From Malaciobacter mytili LMG 24559 (GTDB lineage Bacteria > Campylobacterota > Campylobacteria > Campylobacterales > Arcobacteraceae), in the NCBI RefSeq assembly GCF_003346775.1, contig NZ_CP031219.1, positions 682,001 through 746,000 on the forward strand: a stretch of DNA of 64,000 bases. The letters run 5' to 3'. Below, one piece after another: positions 36,174 to 45,421 of this stretch. Within the stretch, counting starts at the first letter, position 1. Every line of letters starts with the position of its first letter. The notes below the pieces were generated by a model. It saw only the letters and a program-made list of their open reading frames with translations. It ran no database searches and was not told where the DNA came from. The translations under genes were made by a program, and so were the position numbers.

Positions 36174-37535
36174 TTGTTAAAACGAATACTATTTTTTAAA
36201 AGTCTTGTAGCAGTTTTTGCTACAGGACTTTTTGCCGTTAATAGTAATAAAGAAGTTTTTACAAATAAAATAGAAAAAAACAGTATATTTAAATCAATAA
36301 AAGGTTTAAATAATGAGCAAATAGATAGATTTATATTAGGTAAAAGTTTTTTTAGAATTCCTTGGGTTGAATCTCCAAGTGCTACAACTGCAAGGGATGG
36401 TTTAGGTCCTTTATTTAATGCAAATACCTGTATTTCCTGTCATCCCGCAAATGGAAGAGGAGTTTTATATTCAAAAAATAATGAACTTTCAAGAGATTTA
36501 GTTGTTAGACTTTCAATTCCTTCTAATAATTCAAAAATGCATCAAGAAGAATTATATAAAAATGGATTTGTAAAAGAGCCAATATATGGGGCACAATTAT
36601 CTATAAATGGTGTTCATGGGGTAAAATATGAGGGAAAACCTACTTTAGAATTTAGTGAAGTAAAAGTAACTTTTCCAGATAAAGAAGTAGTAACACTTTT
36701 AAAACCTAAATACTCTTTAAAAGAGTTAAATTATGGAAAAATGCAAGATGATGTTATTGTCTCTTATCGAATAGCTCCAACTCTTATGGGGATGGGTTTA
36801 ATTGAATTAATTTCTAATGAAGCAATTTTAGCAAATGAAGATATTGAAGATAAAAATAATGATGGAATATCAGGAAAAGCAAATAGAGTTTATTCTGTAT
36901 TAACAAAAAAAATTGAACTTGGACGATATACTTGGAAAGCAAGTACAGCAACTGTTTTAGAGCAAATTGCAGGAGCAATGCACAATGATATGGGACTTAC
37001 AACACCTTTACATCCTTATGAAAATTGTACTAAGGCACAAAAAGAGTGTAATGAAGCAATAATAGCTGACAAATATGAATTTGATGTTACAGAAGATAGA
37101 TTAAAATCTATTGAATATTATCTTACTCATTTGCAAGTTTATAAACCCAAAGAAGATGAAAATTTTAAAAAAGGTTTAAATTTATTTAAAAATATTGGTT
37201 GTGCTTCTTGCCATATAACTAGCTTTGAGACAAAAATTGGAGAAATTAGACCATATTCTGATTTTTTATTGCATGATATGGGTGAAGAGTTAGCAGATGG
37301 AAGAGTAGAATTTAAAGCAACAGGTAGTGAATTTAGAACTGCACCTTTATGGGGTTTAGCTTTACATGAAAAAATAAATAATGAAAAACCAAGACTTTTA
37401 CATGATGGAAGAGCAAGAAACTTTCAAGAGGCAATTTTATGGCATGGTGGTGAGGCAACTAATGCCAAACTTAACTATATGAATCTATCAAAAGAAAAAA
37501 GAGAAGAGTTAATTAAATTTTTAGGAACACTATAA
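36174..37535 (+). CDS. Di-haem c-type cytochrome oxidoreductase (DHOR/DUF1111 family)
   Basis: Periplasmic electron-transfer protein of about 453 residues. Two haem sites CISCH (near the N-terminus, FNANTCISCHPANGRG) and CASCH (late third), plus FRTAPLWGLALHE and LLHDGRARNFQEAILWHGG near the end. These blocks belong to the DHOR family commonly found beside imelysin genes. The frame opens at 36099 inside the imelysin gene, but the signal peptide (LLKRILFFKSLVAVFATGLFA) begins right after a TTG at 36174, which I take as the start; no strong ribosome site is visible, so coupling is likely. It could supply or remove electrons for iron reduction. Confidence 0.82.
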   Translation: MLKRILFFKSLVAVFATGLFAVNSNKEVFTNKIEKNSIFKSIKGLNNEQIDRFILGKSFFRIPWVESPSATTARDGLGPLFNANTCISCHPANGRGVLYSKNNELSRDLVVRLSIPSNNSKMHQEELYKNGFVKEPIYGAQLSINGVHGVKYEGKPTLEFSEVKVTFPDKEVVTLLKPKYSLKELNYGKMQDDVIVSYRIAPTLMGMGLIELISNEAILANEDIEDKNNDGISGKANRVYSVLTKKIELGRYTWKASTATVLEQIAGAMHNDMGLTTPLHPYENCTKAQKECNEAIIADKYEFDVTEDRLKSIEYYLTHLQVYKPKEDENFKKGLNLFKNIGCASCHITSFETKIGEIRPYSDFLLHDMGEELADGRVEFKATGSEFRTAPLWGLALHEKINNEKPRLLHDGRARNFQEAILWHGGEATNAKLNYMNLSKEKREELIKFLGTL

Positions 37536-38473
37536 TGAAAAAGATTTTTATAATATTAGCTTTAGCTTTTGGTTTTAGTTATGCAAATACATTTTCAAAT
37601 ATTTTAACTAATGTATCACTTCCAAATGTTAATAAAGCAATAAAAAATGCACAAGATTTAAAAAGCAATTTTAAAAAAGAAGATTTTGAAAAATTTGTAA
37701 TTTCTTGGAAAAAAGTTCAGGCTTTGTATCTTGCAGGTGATATAAATGAAGATTATATTGATACTCCAAGATATGTGGATATTTTCCATCATGGAAATGA
37801 AGATATTACCAAACAATTAAATAGAGCAATAGCTTCAAATGAAGAAGCAAGTCTTGCTTTATTTAAAAATTCAAATAAAAGTATTAATGCAGTTGAGTAT
37901 ATTTTATATAAAGATGAAACTTTAACAAAAAGAGAAAAAGAGCTATTAACTGTAATGCTTGATGCAATTATTTCTCATTTAAATGATATTAAAACAGTTT
38001 ATACTACATATTTACAAGGTAAACAAAAAGATGAAAAATGGGGAAATGCAGTAATTATTAATGCTTTAATTGATGGAACATATAAACTAAAAGAGTGGAG
38101 AGTAGGAGACCCTGCTGGACTTTCAAGAAAATATAGAAATAACCCTGATAATAGTAGAGGTGAGTATTATTTATCAAAGCAAAGTTTTGCTGCAATAAGA
38201 GCTATTTTAGATGTACATGAAGAAGTAATGGGTGAAAAAAATTTCCCAAATTTTGCTAGTATGGCAATAGATGGTGGAGCTAAAAAACAAGTTGAAGAAG
38301 TTAGAATTGCTTTAAAAAATTCTATATATGAACTTAATAAACTACAAAAAGAGGATTTTTCAAAAGCTCAAAAACTATTTGAAGCTTTAAGTATTTTTCA
38401 CAATACTTATTATTTATCATTAGTTGAACAATTATCAGTAACTGCAAAAATTTTAGATGCGGATGGTGACTAG
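37535..38473 (+). CDS. Second imelysin-family periplasmic protein, degenerate motif
   Basis: 312 residues with a Sec signal (MKKIFIILALAFGFSYA). The fold markers are present: W-x-K-V at FVISWKKVQ, PRYVDIFHHG, and LKEWRVGDPAG. However, the GxHxxE site reads SINAVEYILY, with serine and asparagine in place of glycine and histidine. Metal binding may therefore differ from the first imelysin. ATG overlaps the DHOR stop by one base (TAATG). Confidence 0.75.
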   Translation: MKKIFIILALAFGFSYANTFSNILTNVSLPNVNKAIKNAQDLKSNFKKEDFEKFVISWKKVQALYLAGDINEDYIDTPRYVDIFHHGNEDITKQLNRAIASNEEASLALFKNSNKSINAVEYILYKDETLTKREKELLTVMLDAIISHLNDIKTVYTTYLQGKQKDEKWGNAVIINALIDGTYKLKEWRVGDPAGLSRKYRNNPDNSRGEYYLSKQSFAAIRAILDVHEEVMGEKNFPNFASMAIDGGAKKQVEEVRIALKNSIYELNKLQKEDFSKAQKLFEALSIFHNTYYLSLVEQLSVTAKILDADGD

Positions 38474-39378
38474 TGGATTTTTTTGCACTTGAGTATTTTG
38501 TAAACCCTAATAAAAGAGTATATTGGGGATTTTTATTAAGTTCATTATTTATTGCAATAATCTATTTTTATTTTTCAAAAGATAAAAATTCAAAACTTTT
38601 ATACTCAAAAAAATATTGGTTTCACCCAAGTGCAAAACTTGATTATAGTTATTTTATTCTTTCTTATTTTATTAAGTTATTTATGATTTATCCAATAGTT
38701 GTAAGTGCAAAAACTGTTGCACTTGCAATTAATAAACTACTTATGAATGAGTTTGGATTTTTTTATACAAACTTATTTTCTTATGAAACTATTATAGTTT
38801 TATATACGATTTGTCTATTTTTAGTAAGTGATTTTACTAGATATTGGACACATAGATTTTTACATACTATTCCTTTTTTATGGCATTTTCATAAGGTACA
38901 TCATAGTGCAAAAGTTTTAAACCCTCTTACTTTTTACAGAGTTCATCCAATTGAAAATATACTTTTTGGATTTAGATACTCTTTAAGTATAGGCTTTGTA
39001 ACGGGAATTTTTATTTATTTTTTTGGTGCAAAACTTGATATTTATTCTATTTTTGGAGTAAATATTTTTGTTTTTATTTTTTCATTTTTAGGCTCAAATC
39101 TTAGACACTCTCATGTGAAATTAAGATATTTTGCCTTTTTAGAAAAATGGTTAATCTCTCCTTATATGCACCAAATACATCATAGTAAAAAACATTTTGA
39201 TAGGAATTATGGTGGCTATTTAGCTATTTGGGATAGGATGTTTAATACTTTAACCCTTTCAAATGAGGTTAAAACATTGAAATTTGGATTAAGAAAGGAG
39301 CAAATGAGTCAATATACATCTATATTTAAATTACTTATTACTCCTTTTATTACTTTTACTCAAAGGAACAAAATATGA
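38473..39378 (+). CDS. Membrane fatty acid hydroxylase / sterol desaturase-like di-iron enzyme
   Basis: 301 residues, four or more membrane helices and the histidine clusters of this superfamily: HRFLH, HFHKVHH and HQIHH, with HSH in between. These ligate a non-haem di-iron centre for lipid hydroxylation or desaturation using oxygen. GTG start at 38473, overlapping the preceding stop. Its presence between imelysin and peroxidase genes is unusual; it may modify membrane lipid under iron limitation, or use the cluster's electron carriers. Substrate unknown. Confidence 0.82.
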   Translation: MDFFALEYFVNPNKRVYWGFLLSSLFIAIIYFYFSKDKNSKLLYSKKYWFHPSAKLDYSYFILSYFIKLFMIYPIVVSAKTVALAINKLLMNEFGFFYTNLFSYETIIVLYTICLFLVSDFTRYWTHRFLHTIPFLWHFHKVHHSAKVLNPLTFYRVHPIENILFGFRYSLSIGFVTGIFIYFFGAKLDIYSIFGVNIFVFIFSFLGSNLRHSHVKLRYFAFLEKWLISPYMHQIHHSKKHFDRNYGGYLAIWDRMFNTLTLSNEVKTLKFGLRKEQMSQYTSIFKLLITPFITFTQRNKI

Positions 39379-40541
39379 AATATATAAAATTAATAAGTGC
39401 ACTATGTATAAGTGTATTTATTTTAACTGGTTGTAAAGAGCAAATACAACCTTCAAAAGAAGAACTTGCTAAGCTTCAAGCAAAAAAAGAAGTTTTAGGA
39501 AAAGTTCTATATTTTGACAAAAACCTATCAAAAAATAGAACACAAAGCTGTGCGACTTGTCATAATCCAGAAGTTGGATTTGTTGATAATAGAGATAATA
39601 CAGTAAATTCTATGGCTTCACTTGGAGATGATGGGAAATCTCTTGGGGATAGACAAGCTCCAACTGCCTCTTATGCAAAGTTTTCTCCAAAATTTCATTA
39701 TGATAAAAATAAGAAAAAATATATTGGTGGACAGTTTTGGGATGGTAGAGAGGCAACTTTAGCTGGACAAGCAGGTGGACCACCATTAAATCCACTTGAA
39801 ATGGGAATGCCAAATAAAAAAGCAGTAGTTGAAAGATTAAAAGAAAATGAGTTTTATAAAGAGCAATTTAAAGAGATTTTTGGTTTAGAGATATTTAATT
39901 CAAATGATGAAGCTTATAGTGCTATGACTCAAGCTATTGAAGCTTTTGAGATGACAAAAGAGTTTGCTCCTTTTGACTCTAAATATGATAGGTATTTAAA
40001 AGGTGAGTATGATTTAACACCTTTAGAAGATTTAGGAAAATCAATCTTTTTTTCAAATAATAATAACTCTTGTGCAAATTGTCATGTTTTAAAAGGTGAA
40101 GATAAAGAGGGAGAAACTTTTACAAATTATGAGTATCATAATATAGGAACACCAATAAATCACCAATTAAGAGCTAAAAATGGTGTAACTGCAATAGATA
40201 ATGGTTTATTAAATAATCCAGCTGTAAAAGATGAATCACATAAAGGAAAATATAAAGTTCCAACTTTAAGAAATGTGGCAATTACTGCACCTTATATGCA
40301 TAATGGAGTATTTAAAGATTTAAAAACTGTTGTTGAGTTTTATGATAAATATAACAATAAAAATAGAAATATTAATCCAGAAACAAATAAAGCTTGGGAT
40401 AAAGCAGAAGTTGAAGAGACAATTTCACTTGAAGAGTTAAAAGCTAAAAAACTAAGTGATAGAAAAGTAGAAGCTTTAGTTGCTTTTATGAAATTACTTA
40501 CTGATAAAAGATATGAACATCTACTAGAAGAGAATAAATAA
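39375..40541 (+). CDS. Di-haem cytochrome c peroxidase family lipoprotein (CcpA/MauG-like)
   Basis: 388 residues with lipobox ILTGC (about residue 20). Two haem motifs, CATCH (about residue 60) and CANCH (about 236), then VPTLRNVAITAPYMHNG, the family block near the C-terminal haem. RQAPTASYAKFSP and FWDGREATLAGQAGGPPLNP are also characteristic. It reduces hydrogen peroxide or performs MauG-like oxidations in the periplasm. Overlaps the hydroxylase gene by four bases; last gene of the iron-regulated unit, ended by a strong terminator. Confidence 0.87.
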   Translation: MKYIKLISALCISVFILTGCKEQIQPSKEELAKLQAKKEVLGKVLYFDKNLSKNRTQSCATCHNPEVGFVDNRDNTVNSMASLGDDGKSLGDRQAPTASYAKFSPKFHYDKNKKKYIGGQFWDGREATLAGQAGGPPLNPLEMGMPNKKAVVERLKENEFYKEQFKEIFGLEIFNSNDEAYSAMTQAIEAFEMTKEFAPFDSKYDRYLKGEYDLTPLEDLGKSIFFSNNNNSCANCHVLKGEDKEGETFTNYEYHNIGTPINHQLRAKNGVTAIDNGLLNNPAVKDESHKGKYKVPTLRNVAITAPYMHNGVFKDLKTVVEFYDKYNNKNRNINPETNKAWDKAEVEETISLEELKAKKLSDRKVEALVAFMKLLTDKRYEHLLEENK

Positions 40542-40563
40542 AAAGCGAAATTTTTCGCTTTTT
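40540..40563 (+). terminator. Terminator of imelysin operon
   Basis: AAAAAGCGAAA (40540-40550) pairs perfectly with TTTCGCTTTTT (40553-40563); the T-run completes an intrinsic terminator directly after the peroxidase stop. Confidence 0.88.
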
Positions 40564-40659
40564 ATAATATAAATATAAAATCTAAAATATATTATTTTTT
40601 TAAGAATTTTAAAACCATCTGCCATATATACTTTAAATATATAAAAAATGGAGAAGATT

Positions 40660-41367
40660 ATGAGTAAAAAAAGAGTGCTAATAACAGGAGGAAATAAAGG
40701 AATAGGTCTTGCAGTTTCACGAGCAATGTTAGAACTAGGACATGAGATTATTGTTATTGCAAGAGATTTTTCTGATTTTCCTCTTGGTGGTTTACCAGAT
40801 GTTACAGAAATTGAGTGTGATTTATCAAAATTAGAGACTTTACCAGCACTTGTAAAAGAGGTTGGAGAAGTTGATATTTTAATTAATAATGCAGGATATA
40901 TGCAACCAAAATATACATATGACAACTATCCTGTGGAAGCTAGGGAACATATTATGAATGTGGACTTATATGCTCCTGTTGAGCTTATAAATCTATTTAG
41001 TGAAGCAATGAAAAGAAAGAAATATGGAAGAATAGTAAATACAGCTTCTATTGCTGGACAAATAGGTCATCCTGATGTTTGGTATGGAATAGCTAAAGCT
41101 GGACTTATAAATGCCACTAAAATTTATGCAAAATTATTGGGAGCAGATGGAATAACTGTAAATTGTGTTGCTCCAAGTCCAACTGAAACAGATATGCAAA
41201 AAGATAACTCGGAAGAAAGAAAAAAAGAGTTTAAAAAGACAGTAGTAAGCGGTAGATTTGCCCAAGCAGAAGAGGTTGCTAAAGCTATTGTTTGGTTAGC
41301 TACTGATTGTCCAGAATATATAACAGGTATATGTTTAGATATTAATAATTGCTCTTATCCAAGATAA
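40660..41367 (+). CDS. Short-chain dehydrogenase/reductase (FabG-like)
   Basis: Classical SDR of 235 residues: TGGNKGIGLAVS (cofactor site), LINNAGYM, NTASIAGQ and YGIAKAGL (catalytic YxxxK), VAPSPTETDM. GGAG at 40650-40653 selects ATG 40660 rather than the ATG at 40648. 3-oxoacyl reductase or another carbonyl substrate is possible; gene context gives no pathway. A very large hairpin follows. Confidence 0.85.
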   Translation: MSKKRVLITGGNKGIGLAVSRAMLELGHEIIVIARDFSDFPLGGLPDVTEIECDLSKLETLPALVKEVGEVDILINNAGYMQPKYTYDNYPVEAREHIMNVDLYAPVELINLFSEAMKRKKYGRIVNTASIAGQIGHPDVWYGIAKAGLINATKIYAKLLGADGITVNCVAPSPTETDMQKDNSEERKKEFKKTVVSGRFAQAEEVAKAIVWLATDCPEYITGICLDINNCSYPR

Positions 41368-41379
41368 GTTATTTTTATT

Positions 41380-41433
41380 GAAAAGAAGTTTTTTGCTTAT
41401 GTACTATTTGTACATTTTGCAAAAAATCTTTTC
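41380..41433. terminator. Large imperfect hairpin between convergent genes
   Basis: Outer arms GAAAAGAAGTTTTTTGC and GCAAAAAATCTTTTC (two-base bulge) enclose an inner stem ATGTAC/GTACAT with a 5-base loop. Lies between the SDR and the minus-strand OB-fold gene; probably a bidirectional terminator. Confidence 0.55.
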
Positions 41434-41503
41434 ATCTTAAATTTGTAAAAACTATTTTTAAATCTTACCTATCTTAAAAAAGTTAGAAAACTAAAAATAA
41501 TTC

Positions 41504-42187
41504 TTAGTTGATTTTCTCAAATTTAGCATTTACACCAATTACTTTATATTTAAAACCATATCCATAATCAACATCTGTATTTACTGTTCCAATTACTTTT
41601 ACTTTATCACCAATAGCAACTTTTTCATCTTCATTAGGTGATCTAAAAATAACTGCATCTTTCCCATTACTAATTTTTATCCAAGTATTTCCAAGAACTT
41701 TATTTGAAACTTGTAATACTTCACCTTCAATTTCCACATTTTTATTTTTAAATTCATCTTTTTTTGTATATAGTTCAGCAATATTTGTTTTTAAAGCTTC
41801 CCCTTTTGCAATAATAATATCATCAAATTTTGGAGTAGGTTTTTCTTTTATCATTTGCCCATGAATTCCATGTACATTTGAAGGTTTTTGATTTGGCAAT
41901 TCAGCAAACATTATTTTATCAAAAGTTTTATCTAAAGATTTACTTTTAAAATTTTCCATCCACATTTGTTCTCTAATTGAAATTTTATCACCTACTTTTA
42001 ATTGTGTTTGTGGAATAGCAGCCCAATAGCTGTCTTTTTCATCTTTAATTTTTACATATGTATATCCACCGCTATTTTCAAATTCTAAAACTTCGCCATT
42101 TCTTACTTTTGAATCTGCTAGAGCACTATTTAGTGATAATAAAACTCCAATACAACCAACTGTTATTTTTTTTAGCATTCTTTTCAT
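41504..42187 (-). CDS. Periplasmic OB-fold protein with two domains (NrfJ-like)
   Basis: 227 residues: signal peptide (about 1-24, ending LNSALA), first domain (about 25-97; NGEVLEFENSGGYTYVKI, YWAAIPQTQLKVGDKI) and second OB-like domain (about 140-225; VEIEGEVLQVSNKVLGNTWIKI, GDKVKVIGTVNTD). The pattern GYTY...WAAIP occurs in NrfJ-type proteins near cytochrome c nitrite reductase in proteobacteria; function is unclear. No Nrf genes are adjacent. Likely exported; may bind haem, metal or nucleic acid, none of which can be shown here. Confidence 0.65.
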   Translation of the reverse strand: MKRMLKKITVGCIGVLLSLNSALADSKVRNGEVLEFENSGGYTYVKIKDEKDSYWAAIPQTQLKVGDKISIREQMWMENFKSKSLDKTFDKIMFAELPNQKPSNVHGIHGQMIKEKPTPKFDDIIIAKGEALKTNIAELYTKKDEFKNKNVEIEGEVLQVSNKVLGNTWIKISNGKDAVIFRSPNEDEKVAIGDKVKVIGTVNTDVDYGYGFKYKVIGVNAKFEKIN

Positions 42188-42353
42188 CCTTAAATAATAT
42201 TTGTTAAAAAAATTAGGTTAAATATTTTATATTAATTTAACTTTATGCAAACTTTTTATTGTAACTTTATAATATTTGTCTTATAATATTAGAGTAATAA
42301 AAGCACATAAAATAAGACATTTTGGGACTATTTTACCACTAAAAAGGCTATTT

Positions 42354-43667
42354 GTGAAAAATTTTGTAATATTTTTTTTAATTTTTTCTTTTTTTTCAAA
42401 TCTTTATGCCCAAAAAGTTTTAACAATTGAAGATTTATATAATAATATAATAAAAACAAAGCATAATATAAAAATTTTAGATGATTACTTAAATGTGGAT
42501 AATAAAAACTATAAAATAGAAAAAGCTTATTCTTCAAATCTAAATGGTCTTTATTCACAAAACAATTATAACTTCTCAATAGTAATAAGACAACTTTTAA
42601 ATACAAATCAAGTTTTATCACCAAAACAGACTTCAAAACTTTTAGAAGAAGAAGAAAAGTTTATACAAGAGGATTTAAATGAAGCTTTGTTTTATCATAG
42701 TTCAATATTATATTTTAAAATATTAACTTTACAAAAAAGCCTAAATATTGCAAAATCAAGAAAAAATCTAATTTTAGAAGTACATAAATTAATTTCAAAA
42801 AGGGAAAAGTTAGGTATTTCTATTGAAAAAGATTTAGATAAACTAGAAAATGAACTAACAGGAGTAAATCTTGATATGCTTAGGTATCAAGAAGAGATTA
42901 ATTTAAAAATAAATGAATTAAAAACTATTTTAAAAATAGAAGAAGAGATTACTTTAAGAGATTATGCTTTTGATGAAGAGTTTTTTAAAATAGATGAAAA
43001 ATTAGTTTCTTCTTATTTATTAACAAATACTTCTTTTAATAAATTTTCAAATTTTTTAGCAAAGAATTTTATTGATAACTCCACACAATTAGAGATCTTA
43101 ATTGAACTTATAAAAGCAAAAGAAGAAATAGTATCTAAAAAAATCACAAACCAAAGCTCTTTATTGAAGAGTTCTACTTCTTTTGATAGTTCTAAAAAAG
43201 AGTATAAACCTTGGGAAGATAATGAGTTTGAAAAAATAGTTAATGAAAAGCTTTCTTTATATAAAGATGCAAAAGTTACTATAAAAAGTGAACAAAATAA
43301 AGCAGAATTACAAAATCTTATTTTTACTTCAAATAATACAAAAACTAAAATACTTAAAAATATTAGATTAACATTAGAAAAGGTTTTATCTTATTATAAA
43401 ACAATTCAATATACAAATATCTCAAATCAAAATGCCACAAATAATTATTATAAAATAAGAGCTTTATATGAAAATGGAACTACTAATATACAAGCTGTTT
43501 TAAATGCCCAAAATAGTATGTTAATTGCTTTAATAAATAAATATAGTGCAAACTATGATTATTTACTTTATATAATTACTACTTTTTATGATAGTAAAAA
43601 TATAGAGCTTTTAATAGATAAAAAGAAAAAAGAGATATTTGTTTCAAATTTAAAAGCTACTTTTTAA
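42354..43667 (+). CDS. TolC-like outer membrane efflux protein
   Basis: 437 residues: signal peptide (KNFVIFFLIFSFFSNLYAQ) then long amphipathic coiled-coil helices with the TolC repeat pattern (LYNNIIKTKHNIKI, ALFYHSSILYFKILTLQKSLNIAK, ALYENGTTNIQAVLNAQNSMLIA). Forms the trimeric exit duct for efflux or type I secretion. The frame opens at TTG 42276, but GTG 42354 with AAAGG upstream gives a proper signal peptide. No inner-membrane pump or membrane-fusion gene is next to it, so the partner is elsewhere. Ends overlapping the convergent EamA gene by 11 bases. Confidence 0.72.
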   Translation: MKNFVIFFLIFSFFSNLYAQKVLTIEDLYNNIIKTKHNIKILDDYLNVDNKNYKIEKAYSSNLNGLYSQNNYNFSIVIRQLLNTNQVLSPKQTSKLLEEEEKFIQEDLNEALFYHSSILYFKILTLQKSLNIAKSRKNLILEVHKLISKREKLGISIEKDLDKLENELTGVNLDMLRYQEEINLKINELKTILKIEEEITLRDYAFDEEFFKIDEKLVSSYLLTNTSFNKFSNFLAKNFIDNSTQLEILIELIKAKEEIVSKKITNQSSLLKSSTSFDSSKKEYKPWEDNEFEKIVNEKLSLYKDAKVTIKSEQNKAELQNLIFTSNNTKTKILKNIRLTLEKVLSYYKTIQYTNISNQNATNNYYKIRALYENGTTNIQAVLNAQNSMLIALINKYSANYDYLLYIITTFYDSKNIELLIDKKKKEIFVSNLKATF

Positions 43668-44544
43668 AAACTTTTATATTATTTAAAATTTTAACTGCAT
43701 AAATAGTCATAACTGTTCCTAAAATTATCGATAAACTAATATGCTCTTTTAAAAAAATTACACTAAATAAAATTGCAAAAAATGGAACTAAAAATACAAA
43801 AGAACTAACTTCATTTGCTCCAAGTTTTTCAATTCCTACAAAATATACTGTTGTTGCAAAAGTAGTAGAAATAACTGATAATATCAAGATATTTACCCAA
43901 AAAATCCAATCAAAACTTTGGTAATTTATTGCTTTAAAATCTAAGAAAAAAATCACTACTAAAATAGTAGTTATCACATACATATAAAAAGTAAAAACCA
44001 TTGGTGAAGTTTTTGTACTTCTTGAACTAATTATAGTTAATATTGCCCAAAGTAGTGAACCTGCTAAAAAATAAGCATTGTAAATTGTAAATATTTGTTC
44101 AAAATTAAAGCTCCAAACTTGAAGAATAGTTAAAACTCCAATAGCTCCCACACCTAAAGCTAAAAAATCTTTTTTTTGAATTTTTTTATTAAAAAAAATC
44201 GCCATAATTAAAAAAGTATTTATTGGTATTAGTGTAGTTACCAATGCTCCACCTAAACTTGCAGTTCCAAATTTTGTTCCTAAAAAATAACATTTCATAT
44301 ATGCTATCATAACAAGTGAGGCTAAAAAAGCCAAAAATAGACTTTTTTTATTTATATAAAAATATTTTTTTGCAAAAATTAAAATAGGTGTTAAAGTAAG
44401 TAAAGTAAAAATATTTCTAAAAAATATTAATTCATATTCATTTATATAAGAACTTAGCACTTTTGCATTTACCCAAGAAGCTCCCCATCCTGCCATAGCA
44501 AAAATCATCATAATGTAAAATATATTTTTATTTGTTTGTGTCAT
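43657..44544 (-). CDS. EamA/DMT-family transporter
   Basis: 295 residues, ten helices in two EamA repeats. First repeat: AGWGASWVNAKVLSSYI, FRNIFTLLTLTP, GTASLGGALVTTLIPI. Second: the EKLGANEVSSFVFLVPFFAILFS block. Drug/metabolite transporter superfamily, probably exporting amino acids or other small metabolites. It lies 43 bases downstream of an AraC regulator on the same strand, which may control it. Confidence 0.85.
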   Translation of the reverse strand: MTQTNKNIFYIMMIFAMAGWGASWVNAKVLSSYINEYELIFFRNIFTLLTLTPILIFAKKYFYINKKSLFLAFLASLVMIAYMKCYFLGTKFGTASLGGALVTTLIPINTFLIMAIFFNKKIQKKDFLALGVGAIGVLTILQVWSFNFEQIFTIYNAYFLAGSLLWAILTIISSRSTKTSPMVFTFYMYVITTILVVIFFLDFKAINYQSFDWIFWVNILILSVISTTFATTVYFVGIEKLGANEVSSFVFLVPFFAILFSVIFLKEHISLSIILGTVMTIYAVKILNNIKVFKK

Positions 44545-44587
44545 TTATTTACTTTTTATTTTTATCTTATAAAAAAAGAAAAATTAT

Positions 44588-45376
44588 TTATAGAACAATA
44601 TTGCTATTTTTTACAAAAGCAGGAGTATATCCATAAAGCTTTTTAAAGTTTCTTGTAAAGTGAGATTGATCACTAAAACCAGCTTGCATACTAGCTTGAG
44701 AAAGACTAACTCCATTTTTGATAAGTTTTATAGCCTTATTAACTCTTTCATTTATTATAAAATTATGTGGAGTTATACCAAGTTCATTTTTAAATACTCT
44801 TAAAAAGTGAAATTTACTCATATTTGCATTTGATGCTAAAATATCTAAATCAAATTCATAGTCAATACAATCTTGGATAAATTCATAGCTTCTTTTTACA
44901 ACTTTTTTATTATCAAAAATATGAAAATCTTTTTTTGTTTGAGAAGTATAATTTATAATTAAATATGATAAGGCATCTATTAAAAGAGTTTGTGTTTGTA
45001 AAAAATCTTCATTTTTATAAAAACTAAGAAAAAATTTATGCAATTTAAAAAATAGAAATTTATCATTTATTATATGTTTTTCAAAAAGTGGAACTTTTTT
45101 TTCAAAATATATATCTTCATATAAAGAACTTAACATTTCCACGCTAGGATAAAAGTTAGCATGAGACCACGAAGTTGCAACTCCTCCATGGACTTCTCCT
45201 GGATTATTTACCCTTGAAGTAAACTCATATGAATCATAAGTTTGATTTGAGTTAAAAGTTTTTAGCATTCCTTCATAAGTTATACCAATAGTATAAGTAT
45301 CATGAAAGTGCTTGCTAAAGTTATCATTTGATAATCTAACACTTTCAAAAGTAGTATTTAAAAGTAATTTTTTCAT
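44588..45376 (-). CDS. AraC-family transcriptional regulator
   Basis: 262 residues. N-terminal AraC-type cupin (HFHDTYTIGITYEG, NPGEVHGG, about 20-70), C-terminal double HTH (about 160-258): LDILASNANMSKFHFLRVFKNELGITPHNFI, then ASMQAGFSDQSHFTRNFKKLYGYTP. This is the subgroup often next to LysE/EamA exporters, fitting the downstream transporter. Lies 45 bases after the Fur-family gene, possibly in one transcript. Confidence 0.87.
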   Translation of the reverse strand: MKKLLLNTTFESVRLSNDNFSKHFHDTYTIGITYEGMLKTFNSNQTYDSYEFTSRVNNPGEVHGGVATSWSHANFYPSVEMLSSLYEDIYFEKKVPLFEKHIINDKFLFFKLHKFFLSFYKNEDFLQTQTLLIDALSYLIINYTSQTKKDFHIFDNKKVVKRSYEFIQDCIDYEFDLDILASNANMSKFHFLRVFKNELGITPHNFIINERVNKAIKLIKNGVSLSQASMQAGFSDQSHFTRNFKKLYGYTPAFVKNSNIVL

Positions 45377-45421
45377 CTTTTAATTTTATCATTTAATATG
45401 GGAAAATATAGAATAATATTG

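Noticed and set aside
40524-40925. 133-residue minus-strand reading frame over the SDR start
   Set aside because: It is antisense to a clear SDR gene, includes the terminator and has no recognised domain or ribosome site.
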